Positions 8,723 to 16,795 of a DNA stretch of 64,000 nucleotides are shown one piece after another (the stretch's first letter is position 1; each line of letters begins with the position of its first letter). Made by a program: the position numbers and the translations under genes. Source of the DNA: Pseudomonas sp. CFII64 (GTDB taxonomy: Bacteria; Pseudomonadota; Gammaproteobacteria; Pseudomonadales; Pseudomonadaceae); the NCBI RefSeq assembly GCF_000416235.1, contig NZ_ATLO01000036.1, positions 62,001 to 126,000 of the forward strand. Reading direction: 5' to 3'. The notes beneath the pieces were generated by a model. That model was not told where the DNA came from, searched no databases, and worked only from the letters and a program-made list of their open reading frames with translations.

Positions 8723-9796
8723 ATGCGTCCAGCTCGCGCCTTAATCGATCTTCAAGCCCTGCGTCACAACTACCAGCTCGCCCGCCAGGCCACGGGCGCC
8801 AAGGCGCTCGCGGTGATCAAGGCCGATGCCTATGGTCATGGCGCCGTGCAAGTTGCCCAGGCCCTGGAGGCCGAAGCCAACGGTTTCGCCGTGGCCTGTA
8901 TCGAAGAAGCGCTGGAATTGCGTGAAGCCGGGATTCGCGCGCCGATCCTGCTGCTGGAAGGCTTTTTCGAAGCCGATGAGTTGGCGCTGATCGTCGAGCA
9001 CGATTTCTGGTGCGTGGTGCATTCGACGTGGCAGCTGGAAGCCATCGAACAGGCCAACTTGCGCAAGCCGATCATGGTCTGGCTCAAGCTGGATTCGGGC
9101 ATGCATCGTGTTGGCCTGCACCCCAAGGATTTCCGCGCCGGTTATCATCGCCTGCTGGCCAGCGGCAAAGTGGCGAAGATCGTCCTGATGAGTCACTTCG
9201 CCCGTGCCGACGAACTGGACAATCCATGCAGCCAGGACCAATTGGCGGTGTTCGAAGCCGCGCGTCAGGGTCTGGCTGCCGAAATCAGCCTGCGCAATTC
9301 GCCGGCCGTGCTTGGCTGGCCGAACATGCCCAGCGACTGGGTTCGCCCCGGCATCATGCTCTATGGCGCGACACCCTTCGATCAGCCGAACGTATTGGCC
9401 GATCAGTTGCAGCCGGTCATGACCCTGGAATCGAAAGTGATCTGCGTGCGTGAATTGCCTGCCGGTGAACCGGTCGGCTATGGCGCGGCGTTTATTACCG
9501 AGCGCGCCAGTCGTGTCGGCGTGGTCGCCATGGGTTATGCCGACGGCTATCCACGCGAAGCACCCACCGGCACGCCGGTCTGGATTGACGGCCATCCGAG
9601 CCAGCTGTTGGGCCGGGTGTCCATGGACATGCTGTGCGTCGACCTGACCCATTTGCCCCAAGCCGGGCTGGGCAGTCGTGTCGAGCTGTGGGGCAAGAAC
9701 GTGCTGGCCAGTGATGTCGCTGCCCGCGCTGGCACGATCCCCTATCGGATTTTCTGCAACCTGCGTCGGGTGCCAAGGCTCTATCAGAACGCCTGA
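8723..9796 (+). CDS. dadX: Alanine racemase, catabolic
   Basis: A 357-residue PLP enzyme interconverting L- and D-alanine. The PLP lysine is Lys33 in AVIKADAYGHG and the second catalytic base is Tyr253 in VGYGAAF; SMDMLCVDL near the end contributes to the active-site entrance. The ATG at 8723 fits the conserved N-terminus MRPARALIDL; an ATG three codons earlier is possible. Located after dadA and the RidA gene, it feeds D-alanine to DadA, so it is the catabolic DadX rather than the biosynthetic Alr. Confidence 0.95.
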   Translation: MRPARALIDLQALRHNYQLARQATGAKALAVIKADAYGHGAVQVAQALEAEANGFAVACIEEALELREAGIRAPILLLEGFFEADELALIVEHDFWCVVHSTWQLEAIEQANLRKPIMVWLKLDSGMHRVGLHPKDFRAGYHRLLASGKVAKIVLMSHFARADELDNPCSQDQLAVFEAARQGLAAEISLRNSPAVLGWPNMPSDWVRPGIMLYGATPFDQPNVLADQLQPVMTLESKVICVRELPAGEPVGYGAAFITERASRVGVVAMGYADGYPREAPTGTPVWIDGHPSQLLGRVSMDMLCVDLTHLPQAGLGSRVELWGKNVLASDVAARAGTIPYRIFCNLRRVPRLYQNA

Positions 9797-9928
9797 TGCC
9801 CCGTCCCGCCAAGCCGCTAGTCTCCTCAGTCAGTCCCTCGCCGGTCGAAGTGTTGTAAATACTGAACGCTGTTGCCATCATGGCGTTCATCTCGACCTTA
9901 ATCAGACTGAAACAGGGGGACTGCCGCA

Positions 9929-10477
9929 TTGGACGTCGGTGAACGACTGCAATCCATTCGTAAGCTCAAGGGCCTGTCCCAGCGCGAACTCGCCAAACGA
10001 GCCGGCGTGACCAACAGCACGATCTCCATGATCGAAAAAAACAGCGTAAGCCCATCGATCAGTTCCCTGCGCAAAGTACTCGGCGGTATTCCGATGTCCA
10101 TGGTTGAGTTCTTTTCTGAAGAGCTTGAGCAAGAAAATCCGACGCAAGTGGTTTACAAGGCCAGCGAGCTGATCGATATCTCGGACGGCGCGGTCACCAT
10201 GAAACTGGTGGGCAAGGCGCATCCGAGCCGCTCAATCGCGTTTCTGAACGAAATTTATCCGCCGGGTGCCGATACGGGCGTTGAGATGCTGGTTCATGAA
10301 GGTGAGGAAACCGGCATCCTCGTCGAAGGACGACTGGAACTGGTGGTCGGCCTGGATACGTATATTCTCGAAGCAGGCGACAGCTATTATTTCGAGAGCA
10401 CAAAGCCGCATCGTTTTCGCAACCCGTTCGATGTTCCGGCGCGACTAATCAGCGCAGCTACACCGGCCAACTTCTAA
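9929..10477 (+). CDS. pauR: XRE-cupin transcriptional regulator, PauR/PuuR-like
   Basis: A 182-residue protein with an N-terminal XRE helix-turn-helix (residues 5-60; SQRELAKRAGVTNSTIS is the recognition region) and a C-terminal cupin sensor domain (about 105-178). This is the PuuR/PauR layout, a repressor of polyamine catabolism relieved by putrescine-type compounds. It starts with TTG, supported by AGGGGGA 8 bases upstream. Gene order dadA-RidA-dadX-regulator-cytochrome c5 matches, from memory, the P. aeruginosa segment that contains pauR. The target amine is inferred. Confidence 0.82.
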   Translation: MDVGERLQSIRKLKGLSQRELAKRAGVTNSTISMIEKNSVSPSISSLRKVLGGIPMSMVEFFSEELEQENPTQVVYKASELIDISDGAVTMKLVGKAHPSRSIAFLNEIYPPGADTGVEMLVHEGEETGILVEGRLELVVGLDTYILEAGDSYYFESTKPHRFRNPFDVPARLISAATPANF

Positions 10478-10538
10478 TATGAGCGCACGGATTGCCCCGT
10501 AGTTACGGGACAACGACAAATGCGCCGGAAACGCTAGA

Positions 10539-10586
10539 CTGTCAGGGAATAACCCTTCTTGTTATAAGGGTGTTTCGGACTGACAG
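10539..10586. promoter_or_regulatory. Nested inverted repeats between pauR and cycB
   Basis: Outer arms CTGTCAG (10539-10545) and CTGACAG (10580-10586) enclose inner arms ACCCTT (10552-10557) and AAGGGT (10566-10571). The inner hairpin is followed by GTTTC, so it could be a weak terminator of pauR. A possible -10 box TATACT at 10596-10601 for cycB lies just downstream, with only a poor -35. Confidence 0.45.
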
Positions 10587-10659
10587 GCTAAACGCTATAC
10601 TTGCGCCCGCCTGCTAAACCGTGGCTGCGGGCGTGAATAGTCACCATGAGGGTGTAAGC

Positions 10660-11085
10660 GTGAACCTAACTAATAAGATTCTGGCAGTTGCTGCTACGTT
10701 GACTTTTTGGGCGTTCACCGCTCAGGCAGCAACCAATGACGAAATCGCTAAACGGCTGGAGCCGGTGGGCCAGGTTTGCGTTCAGGGCAAGGAATGCGCA
10801 GGGATGGAAGTCGTGGCTTCAGCGGGTGGCGCCGGTGGTGCCAAGTCGCCGGATGATGTTATCGCCAAGCACTGCAATGCCTGTCACGGCACCGGTCTGC
10901 TGAACTCGCCGAAAATCGGTGACGCTGCCGCCTGGAAAACCCGCGCCGACAAAGAAGGCGGTGTTGACGGCCTGCTGGCCAAGGCGATTACCGGCATCAA
11001 CGCCATGCCGCCAAAAGGCACCTGTGCCGATTGCTCGGATGACGATCTCAAAGGCGCCATCCAGAAGATGTCCGGGCTGAAATAA
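10660..11085 (+). CDS. cycB: Cytochrome c5
   Basis: A 141-residue periplasmic monoheme cytochrome. A signal peptide covers residues 1-23 (cleavage after AQA). The heme motif is CNACH at 72-76 with Met116 as likely sixth ligand (NAMPPKG), and Cys122/Cys125 form the C-terminal disulfide typical of c5. A further cysteine pair (40, 46) lies in the N-terminal extension. It probably carries electrons between periplasmic oxidoreductases and terminal oxidases. I chose the GTG at 10660, with GAGGG about 8 bases upstream; a longer frame from 10621 would bury the signal peptide. Confidence 0.92.
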   Translation: MNLTNKILAVAATLTFWAFTAQAATNDEIAKRLEPVGQVCVQGKECAGMEVVASAGGAGGAKSPDDVIAKHCNACHGTGLLNSPKIGDAAAWKTRADKEGGVDGLLAKAITGINAMPPKGTCADCSDDDLKGAIQKMSGLK

Positions 11086-11108
11086 GCTGGCATCCCGCGA
11101 TCCGATCT

Positions 11109-11184
11109 GTAGGAGCCAACTTGTTGGCGAGGCAATAATTCTGTTCACACAGGTTAAATGCCTCGCCAACAAGTTGGCTCCTAC
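11109..11184. repeat. Perfect REPIN, GCCAACTTGTTGGC type
   Basis: Two exactly complementary 26-base arms (11109-11134 and 11159-11184) around a 24-base centre. Each arm also contains its own small palindrome, CCAACTTGTTGG. It lies between convergent cycB and the peptidase gene and likely forms a cruciform or bidirectional terminator. Confidence 0.9.
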
Positions 11185-12245
11185 GGGTTGATCGGAATCA
11201 GCATTTGCAACCGGGCTCTACGCTCCGCCATCGGCACCCCCCCCAATCGCTCCACCGCCGCGTAAAACGCCGGCCAATCTCCATCGACCTGTTTGAACAG
11301 CGCGGCAAACGCTGGCACCCATTGGTCGTACAGTCCGAAAGGCAGCAGCTTCGCATTGTTCAGCGGCGCATTGATCCACGCGTCATAGCGCTTGTCGCCC
11401 GCCCACTGGCTATCGCGCAATGCGCGGTAGGTGTGGCGCAGCAATTCGAATTCCGCCGCTTTGCCTTCGCGCATCTGCTCGGCATTCAAGGGCTGGCGGT
11501 AAAGCCGCTTGAGGCGTTCCCGGGTGTCGAGCACCAACTGGGTGAATTGATCGCGCTGCCGGGATTGCGACAGGCGCTCGGCAGGCAAGCCCCGTGCGGC
11601 GCGCCATTGGCGGGTGCCTTCCTGCTCGACAAAGCTGGCGAAGGACTCGTTGAACTCGCTGTCGTCCTTCACGTAGAACTGCTGGTGCGCCAGCTCGTGG
11701 AAGATCAAGGTCGCCAGACGTTCATCGCCCCAGCCCAGCATGGAGCTGAGGATCGGATCGTCAAACCAGCCCAGGGTCGAATAAGCCTCGACGCCGCTGA
11801 CATACACGTCCTGTCCGGCCTGACGTTGCAACGCCGCCGCGCCTCGTGCGCCGCCAACGCTGTAATAGCCGCGATAGGCCACGCATCCGGCAATCGGAAA
11901 ACAATGGGTGATCGGGTCCAGCGAGAACTCGTCCGTGGCAAACACATTCCAGACCACATACGGTCGGCCCAGATCGGCATACAGGCGATAGCTGCGATTG
12001 TCCGGCAAGTGCAACTGACGGCTGGCGAAGGTCCGGGCTTGTTGCGAATGCTCCAGCAGCTGGCGCAGGCGCGGGCTGCGCATCGGGTCGGCGATGACAT
12101 CCGACACCGGCTGCCTGGCGCGTAGCAGCTGCAACTGACCGCTCACTAACTGGTCGTAATAATTGACGCTGGAACAGCCGCCGAGTAACAGCAGCGCCAC
12201 CAAAGGCAAGCTGCGCCCCAGGCGGGAAAGGGTAATACTTGGCAT
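11181..12245 (-). CDS. Putative aminopeptidase lipoprotein (DUF2265 type)
   Basis: A 354-residue lipoprotein with signal peptide and lipobox LGGC (Cys24). It carries the zinc-protease motif HELAH at 183-187 and a downstream NESFASF containing Glu200 as a probable third zinc ligand, the gluzincin pattern. Such proteins are annotated as predicted aminopeptidases; substrate is unknown. I chose the ATG at 12245, with GAGGCGG just upstream, over one nine codons earlier that has no ribosome-binding site. The stop codon lies at the edge of the REPIN. It is divergent from a small lipoprotein gene. Confidence 0.82.
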   Translation of the reverse strand: MPSITLSRLGRSLPLVALLLLGGCSSVNYYDQLVSGQLQLLRARQPVSDVIADPMRSPRLRQLLEHSQQARTFASRQLHLPDNRSYRLYADLGRPYVVWNVFATDEFSLDPITHCFPIAGCVAYRGYYSVGGARGAAALQRQAGQDVYVSGVEAYSTLGWFDDPILSSMLGWGDERLATLIFHELAHQQFYVKDDSEFNESFASFVEQEGTRQWRAARGLPAERLSQSRQRDQFTQLVLDTRERLKRLYRQPLNAEQMREGKAAEFELLRHTYRALRDSQWAGDKRYDAWINAPLNNAKLLPFGLYDQWVPAFAALFKQVDGDWPAFYAAVERLGGVPMAERRARLQMLIPINP

Positions 12246-12337
12246 GGACCGCCTCAACATTCGAAACATCACGCGTTATGCCGGACAGCACTGCCGTTGC
12301 GCAACTATCATCGCTGTCCGTCCATACGGAGCCAACC

Positions 12338-12751
12338 ATGCGCTACCTTTCGCTGATCCTCGCCCTGACTGCCCTGACCGGATGTGCTGGCCCCATGCCC
12401 GCGGTGGACCCGCAACAAGCGTGGGTCGATATGCGCACCCTCACCGGCAAGCTGGTGATGGCCGACAAAGTCGACGGCGTGACCACCTACGACGGCCGCT
12501 ATTTTCAGGTCCCGCCCGGCAGCCACAAGCTGCAGGTGCGCTACGACTACGAAATCAACTACGGCGGTTTCAGCGCGATGAGCGACGATTTTACCGAGCT
12601 GACCTGCTACATCGACCTGAAATACGACCATTTCGCGGCGGGGCAGCGCTACATGATCGAGGTGCGCTCCATGCACAACTCCATCACCGCCTGGCTGTTC
12701 GACGCGCAGCGCAACGAGCTGGTCGAGCAAGAGGAATCAAACTGCATCTAG
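12338..12751 (+). CDS. Small lipoprotein, unknown function
   Basis: A 137-residue protein with a lipoprotein signal (MRYLSLILALTALTGC, Cys16). The mature part has no motif I recognise; a lone pair of cysteines (about residues 88 and 136) may form a disulfide. The text GRYFQVPPGSHKLQVRYDYE resembles a PEGA-like or immunoglobulin-like beta segment that would sit on the periplasmic side of the outer membrane. GGAG precedes the ATG at 12338. It is divergent from the peptidase lipoprotein and converges on the DUF1161 gene, overlapping it by four bases. Confidence 0.75.
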   Translation: MRYLSLILALTALTGCAGPMPAVDPQQAWVDMRTLTGKLVMADKVDGVTTYDGRYFQVPPGSHKLQVRYDYEINYGGFSAMSDDFTELTCYIDLKYDHFAAGQRYMIEVRSMHNSITAWLFDAQRNELVEQEESNCI

Positions 12752-12981
12752 CGATCATTTTTCTGATAGATGATCTTTTTCGTGCCGTTGTCGCACGTTC
12801 CGACGACCATATTCTGATCGTGGACTTCGTCATTGCTGACGATTTCCAGCGTATAGGAACTGACATTGTTGGCCTGGATCTTGGCTTCGATCTCGGCCTT
12901 CAGCTCTTCGCAGGATTTAGGTGCAGCCAGGACACTGGTGGCCATTACTGTCCCTATCACGGCTAATGCAAAACGTTTCAT
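12748..12981 (-). CDS. DUF1161 periplasmic protein (copy 1)
   Basis: A 77-residue protein with a cleavable signal peptide (cleavage after VLA, about residue 19). The mature part follows the DUF1161 pattern: SCEELKAEIEAKI, then SYTLEIV, then VVGTCDNGTKKIIYQ, with two conserved cysteines that probably form a disulfide. Function unknown. GGAG lies before the ATG at 12981. A second member of the family lies at 15709-15933 on the same strand. Confidence 0.88.
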   Translation of the reverse strand: MKRFALAVIGTVMATSVLAAPKSCEELKAEIEAKIQANNVSSYTLEIVSNDEVHDQNMVVGTCDNGTKKIIYQKNDR

Positions 12982-13157
12982 GCTCGACTCCTTCGATACG
13001 GTCCGCAACGGGACATCAGGCAGATTACCGCGCCAGCGCTGCAGTGTTTCATAGACCTCAAGGCGCCCATGCAAGTTCGTTCTACGTTGGTCGCGCGGGT
13101 CGAACTTCTGCTGCTTTGATCTATCACAGCGGGACGATCATCTGACAGCGAGTAGTA

Positions 13158-13817
13158 ATGAATTCCTCTTTCATCCAGTGGGTTATCCAATATAAAGACG
13201 CTCTGACGGTCATGATCAGCATCGGTACGCTGATCGTCTGGGTCATGTACGCACAGTTACTCTTGAACAATTATCGTCGCCAGCGCAGGCCGCGCATCAT
13301 CATCAATCGCGGCGCTGGCAAGGGCATTGGCTCGCTGTGCCTGATCAGCAACATGAGCGCCGAACCGATCTTCATCAATCAACTCGTGCTGCTGCTCGAC
13401 ACCAATCAGGGTCGGCTGTGCTGCGACGTCACCGACATTCGCGAAGAGAGCAAAGGAGAAATCGATCAGGATCTGGTGCTGCACAACGCCACGCGCCAGG
13501 GCCCGCTGGGGACCGGGGATTTCACCCATATCGGCACGTTCGGCGCGTTGATTCAACGCCTGGCGACGCTTCACGCGATCCCGATGCAGGGCCACCTGCC
13601 GGGCGAAGGCTGGACGTTTACCGGGCTGGAAGTCCGGGTGATCGCGTTCTATGGCTCTGACAAGGAAGCGATCGGCGCAAGCCGCACGTTCCGGCTGGGT
13701 GAGGCCGAGGAGGGCGGTTGCCAGCTGTTTGCTCACACCCGCGAGAGTCGCCAATACAACTCGCACTGGCAGCGTCGGCAAGTGCGTCGGCACTGGATGA
13801 TGGACGTCGAAGGCTAA
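13158..13817 (+). CDS. Membrane-anchored protein of unknown function
   Basis: A 219-residue protein with one N-terminal transmembrane helix (about residues 15-37), a basic stop-transfer segment (NNYRRQRRPR), and a soluble remainder that should be cytoplasmic. The soluble part contains hydrophobic beta-like segments but no motif I know. It ends in a basic tail (WQRRQVRRHW). Only a weak GCGAG precedes the ATG. It is followed directly by the hairpin that terminates osmC on the other strand. I do not assign a function. Confidence 0.65.
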   Translation: MNSSFIQWVIQYKDALTVMISIGTLIVWVMYAQLLLNNYRRQRRPRIIINRGAGKGIGSLCLISNMSAEPIFINQLVLLLDTNQGRLCCDVTDIREESKGEIDQDLVLHNATRQGPLGTGDFTHIGTFGALIQRLATLHAIPMQGHLPGEGWTFTGLEVRVIAFYGSDKEAIGASRTFRLGEAEEGGCQLFAHTRESRQYNSHWQRRQVRRHWMMDVEG

Positions 13818-13853
13818 AAAAATGACCCGGTCGGTTCAACCGAGCGGGTCATT
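13816..13853 (-). terminator. Rho-independent terminator of osmC
   Basis: AATGACCCG and CGGGTCATT arms (13821-13853) form a stem; on the minus strand it is followed by a run of six T (complement of 13816-13821). It lies 18 bp after the osmC stop codon. Confidence 0.8.
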
Positions 13854-13870
13854 GGATGCAGCGGGATCAG

Positions 13871-14302
13871 TTAGCTGACCAGCGTAGCGTCCAGGGTGAT
13901 TTTGGCGTTCAGCACTTTGGACACCGGGCAGCCTTCTTTGGCCATGGCGGTCAGTTTGTCGAACTGCTCCTGGGTTGCGCCCGGCACTTTAGCCTTCAGG
14001 GTCAGGTGTACCGCAGTGATGGCGAAGCCACCTTCGACCTGGTCGAGGGTCACGTCAGCGGTGGTGTCGATGCTTTCAGCGGTGAGGTTTTCGCCGCCCA
14101 GAATCATCGACAGCGCCATGGAGAAGCAGCCTGCGTGAGCTGCACCGATCAATTCTTCAGGGTTGGTGCCTTTGCCGCCTTCGAAACGGGCTTTGAAGCC
14201 ATATGGGGCTTCGCGCAGAACGCCGGTTTCAGTCGAGATGCTGCCGATACCGGTTTTCAGGTCACCTTCCCAATGGGCGGATGCTTTCTTGACGATGCTC
14301 AT
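13871..14302 (-). CDS. osmC: OsmC-family thiol peroxidase
   Basis: A 143-residue protein of the OsmC/Ohr fold. The two catalytic cysteines are Cys59 (AAHAGCFSMAL) and Cys125 (EGCPVSKVL). The NPEELIGAAHAGC context and the length point to OsmC rather than Ohr. It reduces organic and inorganic hydroperoxides in the cytoplasm and is usually induced by osmotic or stationary stress. GAGGAGAC lies just before the ATG, and a clear terminator follows the gene. Confidence 0.93.
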   Translation of the reverse strand: MSIVKKASAHWEGDLKTGIGSISTETGVLREAPYGFKARFEGGKGTNPEELIGAAHAGCFSMALSMILGGENLTAESIDTTADVTLDQVEGGFAITAVHLTLKAKVPGATQEQFDKLTAMAKEGCPVSKVLNAKITLDATLVS

Positions 14303-14538
14303 GATGTCTCCTCATGGATACGTGCGAGGTTTCGCACATGGACGAAGGTTCTGAGGATAGCTGGCTTTATAAAGTTCAACGTAGAGGAAAAACCTAGTTA
14401 TTTAGTAGGATATTTCCTCGCTGGGCATTGAATCTGGAGCATATGCCCTCATTTTCATTCACAGCTGCGGGCTTTTGGTCATCTGCGCGCGTCATGGGCC
14501 AGGCCTGCAAAACCACTGATGAGGAGATGTAGCGGCCT

Positions 14539-15540
14539 ATGAAACGTCTTGCCGATGTAAAAATCTCAGTCCTGGACCTGGTGCCCGTGCGCCACGACAA
14601 AGGCCCCGCCGAATCCTTGCGCAACTCGCTGGATCTGGCGCAACACGTCGAAAAACTCGGTTACAACCGCTTCTGGGTGGCCGAGCACCACAACATGGAT
14701 GGCATCGCCAGTTCCGCCACCGCCGTGCTGCTGGGCTATCTGGCGGGCGGCACGTCGACCATTCGTGTCGGCGCTGGCGGCATCATGCTGCCCAATCACG
14801 CGCCACTGGTGATCGCCGAACAGTTCGGCACCCTGGCGAGCCTGTATCCGGACCGCATCGATCTGGGCCTGGGCCGCGCGCCCGGTTCCGATCAGCAAAC
14901 CGCCCGCGCCCTGCGCCGTGAACGCTCCGGCAGCGCCGATGACTTCCCCGAAGACGTCAGTGAGCTGACAGCATTCCTGGGCCCGCGCACCCCGGATCAG
15001 CGCGTGATCGCGGTGCCGGGTTCGGGCACCAATGTGCCGATCTGGTTGCTGGGTTCGAGTCTGTTCAGCGCGCAACTGGCAGGCCAGCGCGGGTTGCCCT
15101 ACGCCTTCGCCTCGCACTTCGCCCCGCGTTACATGCACGAAGCGATTCGCGTCTATCGCAATCACTTCCAGCCTTCGGCGGTGCTCGACAAGCCGTACGT
15201 GATGCTCGGGATTCCCTTGGCCGCCGCTGACACCGATGAGCACGCCGAATACCTGGCGACGTCGGTCTATCAGCGCATCCTGGCGCTGATGCGTGGCCAG
15301 TCGCTGATGCAGCGTCCACCGGTCAAGAGCATGGAAGGCCTGTGGTTGCCCCATGAGCGCGAAGCGGTGGGTGATTTCCTCGGTCTGGCGATGGTCGGCG
15401 GCCCGGAAAAAATCCGCGCCAAGCTGGATGTGCTGCTGGAACAGACCGACGCGGATGAGCTGATCTTCACCTGCGACATGTACGACCACGCCGATCGGCT
15501 GCGCTCGTATGAAATCCTCGCCGAGACTGCGCGGGGGTAA
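14539..15540 (+). CDS. LLM-class flavin-dependent oxidoreductase
   Basis: A 333-residue luciferase-like monooxygenase fold protein. Diagnostic segments are YNRFWVAEHHNM (about 40-51), GGIMLPNHAPLVIAEQFGTL (about 85-105) and DLGLGRAPG (about 112-120), all typical of the bacterial luciferase-like family (YhbW type). These use reduced FMN and oxygen; the substrate is not deducible. GAGGAG precedes the ATG at about 10 bases. It is divergent from osmC with a 236-bp gap in which I see no clear element. A REP cluster follows its stop. Confidence 0.9.
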   Translation: MKRLADVKISVLDLVPVRHDKGPAESLRNSLDLAQHVEKLGYNRFWVAEHHNMDGIASSATAVLLGYLAGGTSTIRVGAGGIMLPNHAPLVIAEQFGTLASLYPDRIDLGLGRAPGSDQQTARALRRERSGSADDFPEDVSELTAFLGPRTPDQRVIAVPGSGTNVPIWLLGSSLFSAQLAGQRGLPYAFASHFAPRYMHEAIRVYRNHFQPSAVLDKPYVMLGIPLAAADTDEHAEYLATSVYQRILALMRGQSLMQRPPVKSMEGLWLPHEREAVGDFLGLAMVGGPEKIRAKLDVLLEQTDADELIFTCDMYDHADRLRSYEILAETARG

Positions 15541-15675
15541 CCCGTAGGACCGGCTTCAGCCGGGAGCACGCAGTTCAATCCCGTAGGACCGGCTTCAGCC
15601 GGGAGAGCGCAGTTCATCCCGTAGGACCGGCTTCAGCCGGGAGAGCGCCCTCTCGGCTGAAGCCGGTCCTACGGG
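15541..15675. repeat. REP cluster: three direct copies plus one inverted copy
   Basis: Three direct copies of a 26-base REP beginning CCCGTAGGACCGG start at 15541, 15580 and 15618 (spacing 39 and 38). An inverted copy spans 15651-15675. The linkers between direct copies are near identical (CACGCAGTTCAAT and AGCGCAGTTCAT), so the array grew by local duplication of a whole unit. Only the third copy can form the REPIN hairpin with the inverted one. Confidence 0.9.
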
Positions 15676-15708
15676 ATAGTCGGGTCTTTTTTTGTTTCTG
15701 CAATCAGA

Positions 15709-15933
15709 TCAGCCGCGCTGATACACGATTTCCTTGGTGCCGCCTTCACAGCTGCCGACAACTTTCTTGTCGGTCACGCTGCCTATTTCGACGACTTCAA
15801 GCGTGTAGGACGTAGCGCCTTTGGCCTGGATCTTTGCGTCGATGTCCGCTTTCACGTCATCACAGGACTTGCCGGCAGCCATGGTGGTACCCGCAATGCT
15901 CAACAAACCTACCGCCAACAGTAACTTCTTCAT
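15709..15933 (-). CDS. DUF1161 periplasmic protein (copy 2)
   Basis: A 74-residue secreted protein with a signal peptide to about residue 20 (TTMAAG). The mature part follows the same plan as copy 1 at 12748-12981: SCDDVKADIDAKI, SYTLEVV, VVGSCEGGTKEIVYQ, with two matching cysteines. Function unknown. GAAGGAG lies about 7 bases before the ATG at 15933. Its own transcription start lies in the 146-bp gap before the dodecin gene. Confidence 0.88.
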   Translation of the reverse strand: MKKLLLAVGLLSIAGTTMAAGKSCDDVKADIDAKIQAKGATSYTLEVVEIGSVTDKKVVGSCEGGTKEIVYQRG

Positions 15934-16079
15934 TGGTCTCACTCCTTCGTCAGCCAAAACAGGTCGCTTCAGCACACTAAACAGCACCTGGAAGGACCTG
16001 AATACATGAGCCACGCCAACGATTTCGCGACAGCGGGCGGAGTTTATGGCATTGCGCCAGCGTAAAAGTTCAGGCCGGA

Positions 16080-16295
16080 TCAGCTATTGACGATGCGAAA
16101 ACCGACTTTGAGGGTGACCTGATAGTGGGCGACCTTGCCGTCTTCGATGTGACCACGGGTTTCCAGGACTTCAAACCACTCCAGGTGCTGAAGGCTTTTG
16201 CTGGCCTCGGCCAGAGCGTTGTTGATCGCGTCTTCGATAGTGGTGGTCGACGAGCCAACCAGCTCGATCTTCTTGTACGTGTGGTGATCAGTCAT
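16080..16295 (-). CDS. Dodecin
   Basis: A 71-residue protein with the dodecin pattern: YKKIELVGSS, TIEDAINNALAEASKSLQHL, LEWFEVLETRGHI and a final VGFRI strand. Trp40 in the LEWFEV segment is the aromatic residue that stacks on flavin in this family. Dodecins assemble as 12-mers that store FMN/FAD or coenzyme A in the cytoplasm. TAGGAG precedes the ATG. It is transcribed toward the DUF1161 gene. Confidence 0.93.
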   Translation of the reverse strand: MTDHHTYKKIELVGSSTTTIEDAINNALAEASKSLQHLEWFEVLETRGHIEDGKVAHYQVTLKVGFRIVNS

Positions 16296-16461
16296 GGCAG
16301 TTCTCCTAAGGGGTCATTACGAGCGTAGCAGTGATCGCGCTCCATACCTCTGTGGGGAAATTTTGCGGAAAAGTTCAGCGATTTACGAAAACCGCACCGC
16401 ACTTTCTCAAAACGCCGTAGTCGGAAACAACACACGCCACTCACCTTGCAGGAGAAACATC

Positions 16462-16788
16462 ATGGCTAGTAATTCACTTAGCAAAGCCTCGTTGAAAAGC
16501 ATGGAAGCGGAAATCGAAAGTCTGCTCAAGTCCCTGGAAAGCCTGAAATCGGACGCATCGGACGAGTCGCGCAGAACACTGAAAAGCCTCAAAGCCAACG
16601 CCGAAAGTGCCCTGAGCCATTCGCGCAGCCTGCTCAGCGACGTGTACGAAGACGTCAAGGTCAAGACTCGCGAAACCAGCGTTGCCACCCGTGACTACGC
16701 TCAAGAACACCCATGGACTACCGCTGGTGTAGCCGTTGGTGCAGTCGGCCTGCTGGCCGCTTACCTGCTGTGCAAACGCGGTAACTGA
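16462..16788 (+). CDS. ElaB/YqjD/DUF883-like membrane-anchored protein
   Basis: A 108-residue protein. Residues 5-75 form a long amphipathic helix rich in Ser, Glu and Leu, with heptad-like LLKSLESLKS segments. The C-terminal part PWTTAGVAVGAVGLLAAYLL is a glycine-rich transmembrane anchor. This matches ElaB/YqjD-type proteins, tail-anchored inner-membrane proteins that can associate with ribosomes in stationary phase. AGGAG precedes the ATG at 16462. It converges on trpI with only 7 bp between the stop codons. Confidence 0.85.
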   Translation: MASNSLSKASLKSMEAEIESLLKSLESLKSDASDESRRTLKSLKANAESALSHSRSLLSDVYEDVKVKTRETSVATRDYAQEHPWTTAGVAVGAVGLLAAYLLCKRGN

Positions 16789-16795
16789 TTGGTTG

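Noticed and set aside
14394..14624. 76-codon minus-strand frame upstream of the LLM oxidoreductase gene
   Set aside because: It overlaps the start of a well-supported gene and shows no family match or ribosome-binding site.
15541..15675. CRISPR-like repeat array
   Set aside because: Repeats are self-complementary REP units with near-identical spacers and one inverted copy; no cas genes are near.
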